A stretch of 64,000 nt of DNA, taken from Kwoniella bestiolae CBS 10118. Taxonomy: Eukaryota > Basidiomycota > Tremellomycetes > Tremellales > Cryptococcaceae. A program made the translations under genes and the position numbers. The notes under the pieces are model-generated. The model had not been told where the DNA came from, made no database searches, and worked only from the letters and a program-made list of their open reading frames with translations. The stretch is taken from assembly GCF_000512585.2 (NCBI RefSeq), contig NC_089245.1, forward strand, positions 124,001-188,000, written 5' to 3'. This document shows, one piece after another, positions 24,526 to 36,550 of the stretch (position 1 is the stretch's first letter; each line of letters begins with the position of its first letter).

Positions 24526-25764
24526 ATGAACCCTTATTATCAAGGTCCCCCTGCAGATGAGTACAACGATTCCTGTGATTCCCAACAACGGGCTGAACTA
24601 TTAAGGTACCAAGGGGAATGTGGGACAGGTTTGAATGACTCTTCATACTCTGCCTTTTCAAATGTCCAAGATGATCCTTCTGGGGTTCTACCCACTATCG
24701 ATCCGACACAACTTGCGCTTAGCCGCAACAGTCAGCCCATACAACCTACTTATAGATCAGTGCATCCCGACTGGAACCAAATGTCCAATACGAGTGGCAA
24801 GAGAACGCTGTCTGATACCTTATCGCAATTTGAGGTATCGTCTGATGTACGTATGGCCAAGCGACAACAATCATCTGGCATGGATAAAGCTAGCTCTCCC
24901 ATTGACCTCGCGCCATCAAAACATGCGTACGAGTTCAATGAAATCAATGACAAGTATGAAGAGCGATTGCGTCGCACAGTCGGATCGAGCGGCGACCCTT
25001 CCGACACGCAACAGCGGTCAAACTTGGACGACACCGCAAAGGGGGGTGCGTCAGGATCAGATGTAACGGGCCAGGTGCAAGGTGAGGATTCAAATTCTGA
25101 TATGTCATCGAGGCGGACATCACAAGGTTGATTGTGATGTTCTCGCTCCAGATGGTGCGGAGACCGAGGATGAAAGACAGCTCAGATTATTGAATACCCG
25201 TTGGGATGCGTTCAAAGTCGACGAAGTGCCCGATTATCTCAAGAAATACGCATGTAAGTTCTATCTTTCTTTCCTTTTATCGGCTGAGTCTGAAAAACAA
25301 TCGAAATGACGTCTACAAGGGGGCAAGCCTATTCCTACTAGATGGGACCAGACTTTGGGAAAAGAGGTCCATTACCCATGGCTCAACCTATGTCCTGGTT
25401 CCAGACATCGCATTAAACCGCTCGAAGGGATCATGGAGCCTCGTGACAATCCATTTGCTAAGGCGACGGGTCTGCAGTGGTTAGCTACGAGATGCGTGCG
25501 TGTTTCCCCGAAATAAGGGTCGTCATTCATTCACTGACACATCGGGTTCTCATGTAGGCGGAGGACGCGTCATGTAAAGCCGCCTTAACGGACGAGATGC
25601 CCTGTGCCATGCCTGGTATCCGAAGAGCAGCGAGTGAGAAAAACAAACGTCTAGATAAGCGAAAATGCGCAAGGGGAAAGAAATCGACATCAGAACCGGC
25701 GCCTTCGTATGGTTTGAAGTCTGCTACAGAAATCAGCCAACGTAGCCGGCCAACCTACGAGTGA
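24526..25764 (+). CDS. RPL22-linked tandem family, member 3 (unknown)
   Basis: Exons begin at 24526 and continue after a short intron ending near 25152 (into DGAETEDERQ), then at about 25320 (GKPIPTRWDQ) and about 25560 (AEDASCKAAL). Coding ends with TGA at 25762-25764. The N-terminal half is disordered with MAKRQQSS and SGKRTLSD basic patches. The module reads W-x2-FKVDEVPDYLKKYA, GKPIPTRWDQT, LNLCPGSRHR, MEPRDNPFAKATGLQWLATRC|AEDASCKAALTDEMPCAMPG and is closest to member 1. The C-terminus is Lys/Arg-rich. The conserved core suggests a small globular domain of ~95 residues with three to five conserved Cys. No known domain was recognised. Confidence 0.74.
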
Positions 25765-26046
25765 CTGGTCTGACATTGGCTTCGACTGCGTATCACTTCT
25801 GGGAAGATATGTAAAAAATCAGTAGCGAGATTGTAGTGCTACCCAGATATGCAAGAGGAATAAATGATATATTCAGAAGACATCGTTCATGTTTTGTAGC
25901 GTGTCGTCGGTAGACACAGATCCGAGACCATTGTGATGCGCCGTAGCAATTTTAGAGATCCTCAACGGTAGAATCAGTAAAAAGAATTAAGCACCATTGA
26001 AATGCATGCTCCACCCTCCGCTTCAACACGTTCTACGTAACTACGT

Positions 26047-26771
26047 TTACTCTTCGTCCTCAACTTCGTCTTGGTCGACCTTGAAGTATCGGAGAGAGTA
26101 GGTGTCCTTGGAGGTGGCAACGACTCTGCGGGAATAGAAAAATCAGTATGATGCGACTGAAACAAAGGTAGAGGTAAAATGACTCACCGGAGGAAGTTCT
26201 CGAAAGAGTTCTTCTTGAGGTGCTTCTTGGTGAGGTACTTGAGGTATCTCTTGGAGAAGGGGATAGAAGAGGTGAGGACGAGCTTGTTACCTGGGGAGTC
26301 AAGGGGAATCAGTTTTAGTGTCGATGTTGAGCAGTTATAGATTGCGGTGAAGAGGAAGCATTGCTTATGAGCTCCATTCTATTCGATGTGATGGGCTTAA
26401 GGAGTGAAGAGACGCCCACTCACCCTCCTTGGCAATTTGGATCTTGTCACCTAATTGACCAGCCTTACCCTCAACCTTGATTCTGTCGTGAAGGAACTTC
26501 TCGAAAGCAGCCAAGTCGAAGACGTTGTCGTTAACGGGGACGGAAGCGTCGACGTAGAACTTGTGGAGGGGCTTGCCGGCGGCAGCGGTTTTAGAGGCGG
26601 CAGGAGCTTTGGGCTGTGTTGTGATAGAAGATTAGCATGTTTGTTTGAAGGATGGATTAGGTTAGTGCGGGTCTTGTCAGATAGAGCGTTGAGCCCTTAA
26701 TGACGCATGATACACCAATTGCATCTGGGGATGTGATGGAGCATATAGAAGGAGAGAACGAAACGCACCAT
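26047..26771 (-). CDS. RPL22: 60S ribosomal protein eL22
   Basis: Four exons (26769-26771, 26424-26613, 26188-26290, 26047-26125) encode 124 residues, the usual eL22 length. The first exon is only the ATG, followed by a 155-nt intron, a pattern common in fungal ribosomal protein genes. Family sequence is unmistakable: FDLAAFEKFLHDRIKV, PFSKRYLKYLTKKHLKK, LRVVATSKDTYSLRYF, and an acidic C-terminus. It is part of the large ribosomal subunit. Its position about 10 kb from the HD pair is notable because RPL22 is one of the genes within the C. neoformans MAT locus. It sits between members 3 and 4 of the tandem family. Confidence 0.95.
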
Positions 26772-27447
26772 TGTGTCTACTGATTTCAGCAAAACGGTGC
26801 TTGTTTTTGGTATAAAGTAGTTTTGGGTTGAAAAGAAAGAAGATGTGTATGAAAAGTTGAAGTTTGGTTGAATCAACGACATTGACAACAAGAGGACAAG
26901 TGAAATTTGCCACGTGGACAAGAATTTCTTTTGACATTGTTGAAAACCCGTAATTTCCGATTGGTGTGGCACATCCTCCAACGGTCAGAGAACACCATAG
27001 GATGTCAGCGTTTCGCGAATTCGCTCGTCACTATGCTGTTCTCTTATGTATAGAAGATGGCATATCTCACAACTCATCAAGATGGAAAAATACATAAAAA
27101 GCAACGATGCAACCCTTGTTCTACTGGATCAAGCTTGCTCTCTGGGTGGAGCTTCGATACGAGGCCTCACGGTAATCGACAATGCATGTCCACTGGTAAA
27201 CGAGCTCGTCAACTATCATAAATTGTCATTTCGATATATTTCCCGAAATCGAGGCCGTTCAAAGTTACAAAAAAAAGATACGAAAACGAAATTACTCAGA
27301 AATCCCCCAAAGAGTACCGGTCCTGGTGACTTCCAAAACAGAGAATCGAACTTCCTTCTGAGGATATGTGAAAGACAATTACAAGTCTTCAGTCAGCATA
27401 GGCATCATCAATACTTGGCATGCATGCTTTTAAGTGGGATCACTCAG
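26772..27447. other. intergenic
   Basis: About 680 bases upstream of RPL22, up to the 3' end of the fourth family copy. No gene is supported; an open frame at 27046-27594 has no recognisable domain. Confidence 0.5.
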
Positions 27448-28330
27448 TCAATTCCAATGTCTTCGCAACTTCGTCACACCTTCTTGAAGGTCTTCCTCTT
27501 CCGTCTGTTTCCTATCTCTCTTCGTCCCATGACTATCACTATTTTTCTTGACTGTATCAGCCCTGTTCTTATCCGTTCTAACACCTCTGATTAATCGCGT
27601 GTAATACTCGCCTAGGAGTGTGCTCAGCGCGGCCATGCAGCTTGCATTAGAGGTCTGCGGAATCATCACCATCATGTCAATAGGTACACTCGATGAAATG
27701 AGATGGAAACGATCTCATGAACGGATGGATGACTCACACAGCTTTGTGATAGCCAATCCAACCCCGTAACTCGCGAGAACACCCCTTGGTGCGACTTGGT
27801 CATTCCCCTTGGATAGAGTGGATCATGACACGGCCCAGTAACATATTATCACATGGGTAGAATGTATCGTCCTTCTTCGGGCGCAGGATACGTGAGCCTG
27901 TAACATAGATGGACTAGTACTTCAGCAATTGCACGGTATCCCGTAAGGTAGGCCACTCACCTAATATGCGTTTGGTGAAGGCTGATAACTTGGGATAAGT
28001 CTCCATTTTCCAGCCTGGCTCAGAGTGCGGAGGGCTTTCGGTCGAAGTCGAAGTCGAAACTACGGTACTTGTCATAGCTGTCGCTGCACTTCCATCTTGC
28101 TCATCTCCATTGGCCCTATCGCCATAATTCGTGCGTGACCGCCCTGATACCGTTTGTAATGGTGCAGTCACATTACCATCACGGTGCTCCCCTGCGATTG
28201 TCTGTCCGGCTTTGGTGTCCGTGTAGTCGCAGGACGCAGCATTCCAATCGAACAATGTATCGTCCGTTAACGGGTCGTATTTCTCTTGGTTTTCACTCAT
28301 ATCGCTTATCTCTTCTTCCGCCATCGACAA
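27448..28330 (-). pseudogene. RPL22-linked tandem family, member 4, inverted and probably frame-disrupted
   Basis: Three exons on the minus strand (27961-28330, 27738-27897, 27448-27654) reproduce the family layout. An acidic disordered N-terminus (MSMAEEEISDMSEN) is followed by PKLSAFTKRILG with a phase-1 intron, then SRILRPKKDDTFYPC, and at the end of exon 2 FSRVTGLDWLSQSC, with the phase-0 intron before TSNASCMAAL. The two halves of exon 2 are in different frames: the first runs into TGA after HSIQGE, and the conserved second half resumes one frame over. Exon 2 is 160 nt, which breaks the phase expected from members 1 and 3. Either an indel has killed the gene or a tiny intron (about 35 nt, weak GTTACT donor) restores it. 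The C-terminus is Lys/Arg-rich as in the other members. Confidence 0.55.
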
Positions 28331-28655
28331 GCAGAGTCCAATCCGGTCATTGTATCTTGTGTCTGCTGCATACCGTTTGGTTGATAGACAAGAATTGATG
28401 GATCGAGGGTTGATCTGCCATTCGTTATTTATCGGAGAATCAAGCGGGCATCAGGAATGATCTGGTTCTGTAGCTCCTTTGACATCTTGGGAATACCTCA
28501 AATTACGTGGTGTCCACTTTGTTCTCCGACCATTTTCGAACTCCACTCCTGATAATTCAAGTTCGATTGACCCATACAATATGCATACTTCCTTCCTACT
28601 GCTATACAAACTCCCTTTCTTCCTGCCTGAAACCAACAAACGATGTAGACTAAAA
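28331..28655. other. intergenic
   Basis: About 325 bases between the fourth family copy and the oxidoreductase stop codon. Nothing recognisable. Confidence 0.5.
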
Positions 28656-30936
28656 TTACAACTGTCTACCCAACAGCTCCTTGATCTCAACCAATTTACC
28701 AGTCTTAAAACTCTCGTTCGCGGCCAGCCCCACGGCCATAGCCAGCGCACCGTCCGTCTGGTCAGCTGATAATCTGTTGATGGGCGATTTGTGCTCCTCT
28801 TGTCCTGGGACGGGACCGAATATTTGGTCGAGCATCGCTTCGTCGCCTCCGCCTGTGTGTCGATCAGTCATCAGTATGTGCTGTTTTCCGATATATGAAC
28901 AGGACAGGGTGGAGCATACTGATGCCAGGGTGTCTGGTATTGGTATGATATTCTGGAGTAGAGGTGAGAACTCACCATGTCCGCCTGTAGCCCATACGAA
29001 CGGCACGTCCTCCTTCTCGCCCCACAGCTTCTGCAACGTAATCTTATTATGTCCCTCATTCTTCAATGCCTTCTCACCGTGGACTACCCCCTCGGCACCA
29101 CCACCTTTCTTGCTAGGTACTCGATGGGTGGACTCGATGCACTCTACTTCGAGTCGTCCTTGATCGCCGTTGAACATGACCCTGTATCCTTCCCATGGCT
29201 ATTCGCGACACATAGATAATCAGCTATCCGCTCCATGGACCAAATTATGAGAGGCGTAAAAGCGGTAACTATGAGATGAAGAAGCAATGAAGTGAAGACT
29301 TACGCTGTACGCTGTCAGGTGATATGTCATATTCACACCCGACTCGTAATGCACCAAGACGGACATATCATCTTCGATGGTGATATCATCGGCGAATACA
29401 TTCATATCTCTGTGGTAGTTGTCTAGATAAACCCGATGTTAAGTCAGCCTTCCGCTCAACATGGACTGCGTACAACGGGATACCGAGGAGGGATCAGAGG
29501 GAGAGAACAAAGGTGTACATTGCGACGAAACCACTCACCAACATGCTCAGCATCATGATACAAAGCCTTCAACCCCTGATCGTCCTCCAGATGAATCGCA
29601 AACGGATCATCCTCCGCCGCCTTTGATCCCCTCGCTCGGTCGTAGTCCCTCGCCCAGCCTGATTTCTTGCCCTGCTCGGTACCGTAGAATGATAGGGCGC
29701 CCATACCGAATACGGAGGCTGGTTTAGACTGGATCCAGAAGTTGACTAGGTCGAACTGCATAATCAAGTGCGTGTCAGCGAGAAGTCATATCAGACGCTG
29801 GGAGTGTTTTTTGTGCTGGGCTGTGAGGTAAGTATTACAAGAGACAAATACTAACGTGATGGGAAGATTTGTGAACCATCAATCCACCGGATTTGTTCTT
29901 GTACCTGTGCCATCTTCTGAAGTAGTCCGCACCGTGGACTGTATCCTACATACGAGAGACATTAACATTCAGCATCATGGCCCGGCAAGGTATCGATACG
30001 TGTTCTGAAAGTAGTTCGTGTGAAACTCACAAGTAACCACTCGAAGTGTACAGACTTGACATTCCCGATCTTCCCCTCGGCAATCACCTCGGCAACTTTC
30101 CAGTGCACGGGATTATATCGGTAGTTGAAGAGGACTGCGGTATTGTGCATCAGGTATTAGCATGAATATTTCAGCTCTCATGACCGTTTGAAGGAGGTAA
30201 GACCTAGATCTTGGGATGGGACGTCGAGGTATGGCACTCACCTTGTACAGATCCATTGTTCTCCTCCACAGCCGATAAGATCTTCTTACATTTCTCAACG
30301 TCGCTGCCATACCCAGAAAGATGATCAGCTTGGCGGTGTACCTTGAGGCGAAAAGCCGAACACTCACGTGGTCATAGGTTTCTCAGTCAATACTTTTATA
30401 CCTTTCTTAACGGCAGGTACGATGTATAAATCGTGTGTGAAATCTATGGTGGTAACTACGAGGATATCGAGGTTCTCAGTATCGAGCATCTTGTTGAAGT
30501 CTTCCTATTACGAGTTTTAGACGAGATCATATCAGTCATTGTCCGTCTGCTCTCTTCGTTGGGCTGTTGTGCGCCCGATGGGAGGTGTTTACACTCACAG
30601 CTGCATATTTCTTGGCCTCTGGTCGACCGTGCTCCTTCAATAACCCATTATGATGGTCCATTCGATCGGGGTTGGTATCGCACAGAGCGACTAGTTCGAG
30701 GGAAGGTCGAGTAGCGATGGAGTGGGTGTAGAGCTGCGCACTCATCAAACTCAGGATCAGTGTCCACCAAACTACCTTTCCAACCTCACTCTGTATCTTA
30801 TCTTGGAGTTCCTCGCTATCATCTAGAGGTATGATCTGGTCTACCCAACAAGACATGAGAAACTCACCCTCGCTCTGTGTCCCGTCCCTACGATAGCTAC
30901 TCTCCCAGATAACTTGGCTTTGTTCTGAGCTGACAT
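28656..30936 (-). CDS. Gfo/Idh/MocA family NAD(P)-dependent oxidoreductase
   Basis: About nine exons encode roughly 440 residues. The N-terminal Rossmann fold has VAIVGTGHRARLYTHS (GxGxxG-like dinucleotide site), VALCDTNPDRM at the end of the second strand and LTEKPMTTDVEKC, the EKP motif with the catalytic-region lysine. The C-terminal substrate domain begins NYRYNPVHWKVAEVI and includes HKSSHHFDLVNFW, where the DxxxH-type motif of the family is expected. Such enzymes oxidise or reduce sugars, inositols or other polyols in the cytosol; the substrate is not predictable. No signal peptide is present. The start MSAQNKAKLSGRVAIVG puts the Rossmann strand at the N-terminus as usual. It is convergent with no obvious partner. 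Confidence 0.88.
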
Positions 30937-33046
30937 GATGATGTCCGTTACGTTCTTGTGTTTGAAACTGTTGTTGACGCTATCAACCTTAAGAGCAGAC
31001 TGGACGCCATCGATCCGACGTAGATATATACACCTTCAAGTGTACAGTACCCACCTCAACAGCTGATAAACGGTGTGATGTTGATCCGACCACGGCCCGG
31101 AAACGGTCCCGGATGCACCGAAGTGGAGGTTACAGTCCCATCACATGCTGAGGTAGATTACGTTATCTTCTGGCTCATGTATCATTTCCCAACTGGCTGT
31201 TTTGACGGTCGGCTCATGCATGCATGTCTGGGAGAAGGGAGCTGAGATCAGGACGCAGATCTATTTCAGGAGAGGCTGGGACTGAGTGTGGTGCGATGGC
31301 TACGAGTGGGCTGAAAAGAGATCTCGTTACCTCCACTCGGGAGGCAGATCAGTCATTGATGATGGCTTACCTTCCGTATGTGGATTGTGCTCTATCTGTT
31401 AAGACTGTAATCACTAGAGGGCCAAAATGTGGTACTTGCGTTACTAGCGAATAATATGAGGATGCGCTCCGGGCGATGGAGATGCACTGTACGTCGTATG
31501 AGTACAATCAAGAGAACCGCTTGTGTGTTCCGCAAAATACCTTTCATCAATTAAGCTTATTAGACAATAAAGCCAAGCTCAAAACGGCGTGCCTCGGTAG
31601 TACAACGACTTTCAGCGCGAATTCGAGTGTTAAGCTGTGTTACTTCCATGCACCGTACAGCGAGGTCTAGGTCATAGTGTATGATGATATCATACAATTA
31701 TACTGACCTGTACTTCATGTACTGTAAATCCTTCTCCGATCGTAGCTCTGCTCAGTCACACAACAATGCATCTTCTCCCTCTCCCAACCTTTGTTGCCGA
31801 TGCTATCGGTTCTCGCCTCGGTTAGAAGCTGGTCTCATGTTTACCACACAAAGGATATCGAAGATGGTCTGCTTTGGTCTGCGCTGCTTGTTCTCGATGC
31901 ATCTGATAATAGCTCCCCTTTCAATTCCTCCTATTCCCCCTCCTTTATCTATTAATCGTGGGCTGACCCCTTGCCTTTCCGGTGCGGTACAAAGGAGATG
32001 TGTGTATTTTCAGCTCTACGAGCAGGCCTAGTAGGCTGAATGGAGAGATATGTGAGGCTATACATGGCTATGTCCATTTTGGCTCAGAGCATACATTGAG
32101 TTAATCAATCATATGTATAATCGACAATTGCTTTTCCACTCGCCGTCATATCTAAATCATTACTCGTAGTCATTCCACATCTTGTGACAGACGCGATACT
32201 CTCCAAGTGATTAGCTGATGAACGGCGACACGTCAGATATGGCTCCTCTCTTGAATGGATACTCATCTTCGGCCAGTACGAGTCGGTCAGGTGCTAGGAA
32301 GGGGTATGGTAAGCTTGGTATAAGGAAGGTGAGTCTTGCCTTTTCTTCCTTCTCACTTGAGTGTCTATCGTCTTGTCGAGATCAGTATGTCATGCTTGGA
32401 AGTGACATGATTGGATGTCGCCAACCGCCCTACTTTGAGATGTCATGTTTCGGATGAGGGTTGTTCGGAGGTTTTTAGTGTGGGTTCAATGGCTGTGTTT
32501 CATGTTTTCCAACCTGACACAATGTAGTATGCGGGGATCTATTCGGAAGATGTGTTGTTACGTTCAACCATACACTCTATATCATCCACGCACTGACCAT
32601 CTCCTATATACTAACCGAGTGATGGGTGATGGTCAGTGCGTGGATGAGATTGTTTATGCTATGCTATGGTTGAGTGTGGGTGTTTTGCGTTGAACTGACC
32701 GTTGCACCTTGTCACTGTTCCTCCTCCTTCCTTTCTTCTTTCTTTTTCTCTTTTTCTACTTTCTCTCTTTCTGCTTTTGGATTGATTTCGACCTTTTCAT
32801 CTTCCTTCCTTCCTACTCATCTCTTCAGTTAGACTTGGCTTTTCCTATTTCGGACTACTATCATTTGCACACCCTATACGGCTAGGAGGGCTCATCTTTC
32901 CTTTCTCTATCTTCACTTTTACTTTGGCTCGCTTATAACTTATATCTGATCATCGTTGCACACTTTGCCACCTGCATCGCTTTTCATCTGATCTCATACA
33001 TCCTCATAATCACAACACACCATAAGAGACAAACCCAACATCAGCC
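30937..33046. other. long intergenic region and KRE6 promoter
   Basis: 2.1 kb without a supported gene. It separates two divergently transcribed genes. It contains a perfect 20-bp inverted repeat (annotated separately) and a strongly pyrimidine-rich CT stretch around 32705-32800, a usual promoter/leader feature before the KRE6-like gene. A 32218-32331 open frame ending in a good GTGAGT donor could be a stray first exon but has no visible continuation. Confidence 0.5.
32582..32647. repeat. perfect 20-bp inverted repeat, 26-nt loop
   Basis: The left arm is 32582-32601 and the right arm 32628-32647; the arms are exact reverse complements and pairing stops at both ends. It lies about 400 bp upstream of the KRE6-like start codon. 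It could form a stable hairpin in DNA or in a long 5' leader. Origin and function are unknown. Confidence 0.85.
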
Positions 33047-35780
33047 ATGTCGTATAACGCTGTACCACTGAACGATACACTCCCTCCGCCCGTACCTTCC
33101 AAATACCCCGAAGCCTCTTCCTCCCACTCACGTACAGTGTGTATCTGAACTCTCATCACATACAAGATGGCAGATCGGGGTACAACGTAGAAAGATCAAT
33201 GAGCTCATACTTGATTTTCTACCTCCCAGCCCTCCGACTCCCGCCGGTATGGACCGACAGTATCTGCCCAACCTGTCCCACCGACCACTTCCCTCCTTCC
33301 TCCCTCGGATACTTCCTCTGGACCAGGCGCACCGATAGCAGGAGGAGATCAACGTCCATGGGGCACGGGCGAGCATGTTGGGTATGCTGCGTTTGATGGG
33401 AGTCCAGAGGCGGACGATTGGTTACATAATCCGGATCCGAAGAGGGATGGCAAGGTGGGTTGGGTTGGTTTTCGTCTTGTCTTGAGTTAGGAGGAAGGGA
33501 ATGTTGTCGGTGGGAGTATCATTCTTGATAGACAGTCTTCTTCTCTCTGTTCATTATACGAATATACCTCCTATCCAGAATGAGGATAGTAAGTTGGAAG
33601 AGCACGAATAAGCTAATTTTCTCATATCGCACAGCACGACAGAGGATCCCTGTTCACCGTCCGAGGAGCCACCAACATAGGTTGTCTCGCCCTTCTAGCT
33701 ATCGCCATCGTAGCCTTGTTTGCTGGATACCCCATAATAGACTTCTACACGGGGAATGAGTTGAAGACCAACGGGGCGTATAATTTGGGTGGAATCAACT
33801 CAACAGGTCAGGTACCGCTGATTACGAATTTCCCGGGGATGATTGATGGGGATACGCCGGAGGATGTTTATAGTAGGACTGGATTTGATGGGAAGGATTA
33901 TAAGTTGGTTTGGAGTGATGAGTTCAATAAGGATGGGAGGTGAGTGGGGTGTGTTTTGGTGTGGTACGAGTCGTAAGAGACATGTCGATGATGAGCAAGA
34001 TGTGCTCCGACTAAATAGATGCTTGTCTATCGTGATACCAAAGTTTATTTTGCTTCTGATATTTCCCAAATTCATTCGCAGAAAGCAGATAGTGGATGTA
34101 GAATAGGAAGCTGATTTCTAACGTATATCGCAGGACGTTCTACCCAGGCGATGATCCGTTTTGGACTGCTGTGTGAGTTGTCTCTTTACGGCATTTTGTC
34201 CAAACCCGATCAACTGACATCGGTGTGCAATACAGCGATATTCATTATTGGCCTACTGGGTAAGTCAGCTATCGTAGGCGGATTGACGAGAATTCAGCTG
34301 ACGATTATGGACTTAGCGACTTCGAATGTTACGACCCCTCCGCAGCAACCACCAAAGACGGTAGTCTGGTCCTAACAATGACACAAGAACCGATCCACGA
34401 TCTAAATTTCAAATCTGGTATGCTCCAATCATGGAATCAACTATGTTTTCAATATTCTTTCTACCTCGAGGCCAGAGTTTCGTTACCTGGTAGTACGAGA
34501 GTAGCTGGATTCTGGCCTGGTGTATGGACGATGGGGAATTTAGGTCGAGCAGGGTATGGTGGAACTACCGATGGACTTTGGCCATATACCTATGATTCTT
34601 GCGATGTTGGGACGTTGAAGAATCAGACCAATGCCGAGGGGACGGGTCCAGCGGCTGCGCTCACCACCGGGACAGACGATGGGATCATTTCATAGTGAGC
34701 TCAAATTTTTCCCAAGATTCGAGGGCGAGCTGATTGCTCTCATAGCCTACCGGGCCAACGTCTATCCGCATGTACATGTCAAGGTGAAGATCACCCCGGA
34801 CCGGATACATCGTATGGTCGAGGAGCCCCCGAGGTAGATATCCTAGAGGGTCAAATTGACTTAACGGTGAACTTGGGAGAACTCTCGCAGTCATTCCAAG
34901 TCGCTCCGTTTGACGAGGCGTACCAGTGGTTGAACTCTTCAAGAGGAGCGGAGATATACGACGATGATGTTACGAAATTCAACTCTTACGTCGGAGGGAT
35001 CTACCAGGAGGCTGTATCTGCCTTGACGCATGTGCAGAGGAGTGGGTATCAAGGTGATGGTGGTGGATTCAGTATACATGGTGCGTCGTTATTCGATTTT
35101 GGTTGAGTTCGCACTATCTGTGAGGCTGAGTGATGAGATTGTGCTTTTAGGCGTCGAGATGTTCGCGGATCCGGATGATCGAGATGGAGGACATATCACC
35201 TGGGTTGCGGATGGAGTTAAGACGTGGACGGTATTTCCGCCTGCAGTTGGGCCTTCGACCTCGATGCAGATTGGTCAAAGGATCATACCCGAGGAGCCTA
35301 TGTACATGGTGAGTGGTCATCTGAGCTTCTGGGTTGGCGTCGTGCCCCCCAACAAACTTGGTTTTTTCCGTTGTGATTTCTTGGTATCATTGCTCGTCTT
35401 GATCATAAATTCGTATCATTGTGTAACACTCGCTGATCATCTTTGTTCATTTCTTGCAGATATTAAACTTTGGAATGTCCAACGGGTTCCAAGCAGTCAA
35501 TTTCGGTCAGCTCGAATGGCCCGCCACGATGTTGATAGATTACGTTCGGGTCTACCAGAGAGAGGAAGGTAGGATAGGATGTGATCCTGCGGATAGACCC
35601 ACTGCAGATTACATTGCGAGGCATATGGACGTGTATAGTAATCCGAATATCACTACTTGGGAGCAGGCGGGTCATTTGTTCCCTGTGAGTGGTCGGTTCA
35701 GCTGATGGACAATTTGAAAACGAGTTCCAGCTGATTTGATGATGGTGTTTTAGAAAAACAACTTGATCGATACTTGTTAA
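33047..35780 (+). CDS. KRE6: beta-1,6-glucan synthesis protein, GH16-like (KRE6/SKN1 family)
   Basis: About ten exons encode roughly 640 residues. A cytosolic N-terminus (~130 residues, Pro/Ser-rich) is followed by one membrane span, CLALLAIAIVALFAGY, giving a type II membrane protein of the ER/Golgi/plasma membrane. The lumenal SKN1/KRE6 domain starts YKLVWSDEFNKDGRTFYPGDDPFW. The GH16 active-site motif ExDxxE is intact as EVDILEGQ, and GFWPGVWTMGNLGRAGYG and VRVYQRE are diagnostic. It is required for cell wall beta-1,6-glucan. S. cerevisiae has two paralogs (KRE6 and SKN1), while C. neoformans has several relatives, so orthology to KRE6 rather than SKN1 is not fixed. The last exon is very short (NNLIDTC). 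The start MSYNAVPLND lies close after a CT-rich leader. Confidence 0.93.
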
Positions 35781-36550
35781 ATCGACTTACAACCTCACCC
35801 GTCCCATCACTTGGTCTACTCGATGAAGCTAGGCGATCGATCACTTCTTAATACGACCTATACCCCTCATGTTATTACCTCTCTAATTGGTATACCCATT
35901 TGTACTATACTAAGATTATACTTTACATTTCCGAGTGACATATGTTTTTTCATGGACTGTTTCCCTTTCCGCATATATTCTGCTTTCGCTGGATCATACT
36001 CGGCTCCCCATCGTACGGTCGTTCTTCGTTACATGGTAAATAGATGTGATTGAATGGGCCCTGTGATATGTCTACTAGATACATGCTCATGCATTGAGAT
36101 CAAGTTACGTTCATTGCTTGTTTGACTGGTCAAGATAACTACGGTGAGATGAGACTGTATCACGTGATCTTGTTTCGTATGGTGAGAGTGGGGTGACGCG
36201 CAGTGACTTTGAAAAGAGGAGATGTTCTTGGATGATCCTTTGTCAAAGTGTATACTCAATAGAGTATAGTACTCCTTTCTTCTCATTTGCTCTGCTCGAC
36301 GAAAAAATACAAGGTATAGTACGAAAGCGACATCAGGTCTGTACCTTGCAGGCTAGAAGAAAACTGGTCGTAGAACAGGAAGAAGAAAACAAGGATCTGC
36401 AAATTGATATATCCCATCAACGACGTGGAGGCTGTTTTGGAGTGGCCTATAACATCAAGATACAGCATCCTTCGACTGGACAATCATACAACAATCATCA
36501 ACTCTACACTCACACTTGATCCCCACACCATCTTATAGGGGATTCTCAAC
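35781..36550. other. intergenic
   Basis: About 770 bases: 3' region of the KRE6-like gene and promoter of PMT2. No gene is supported. Confidence 0.55.

Noticed and set aside
27046..27594. 182-codon plus-strand frame next to RPL22
   Set aside because: Overlaps the third exon of the inverted family member, which has intron and motif support; no domain in the plus frame.
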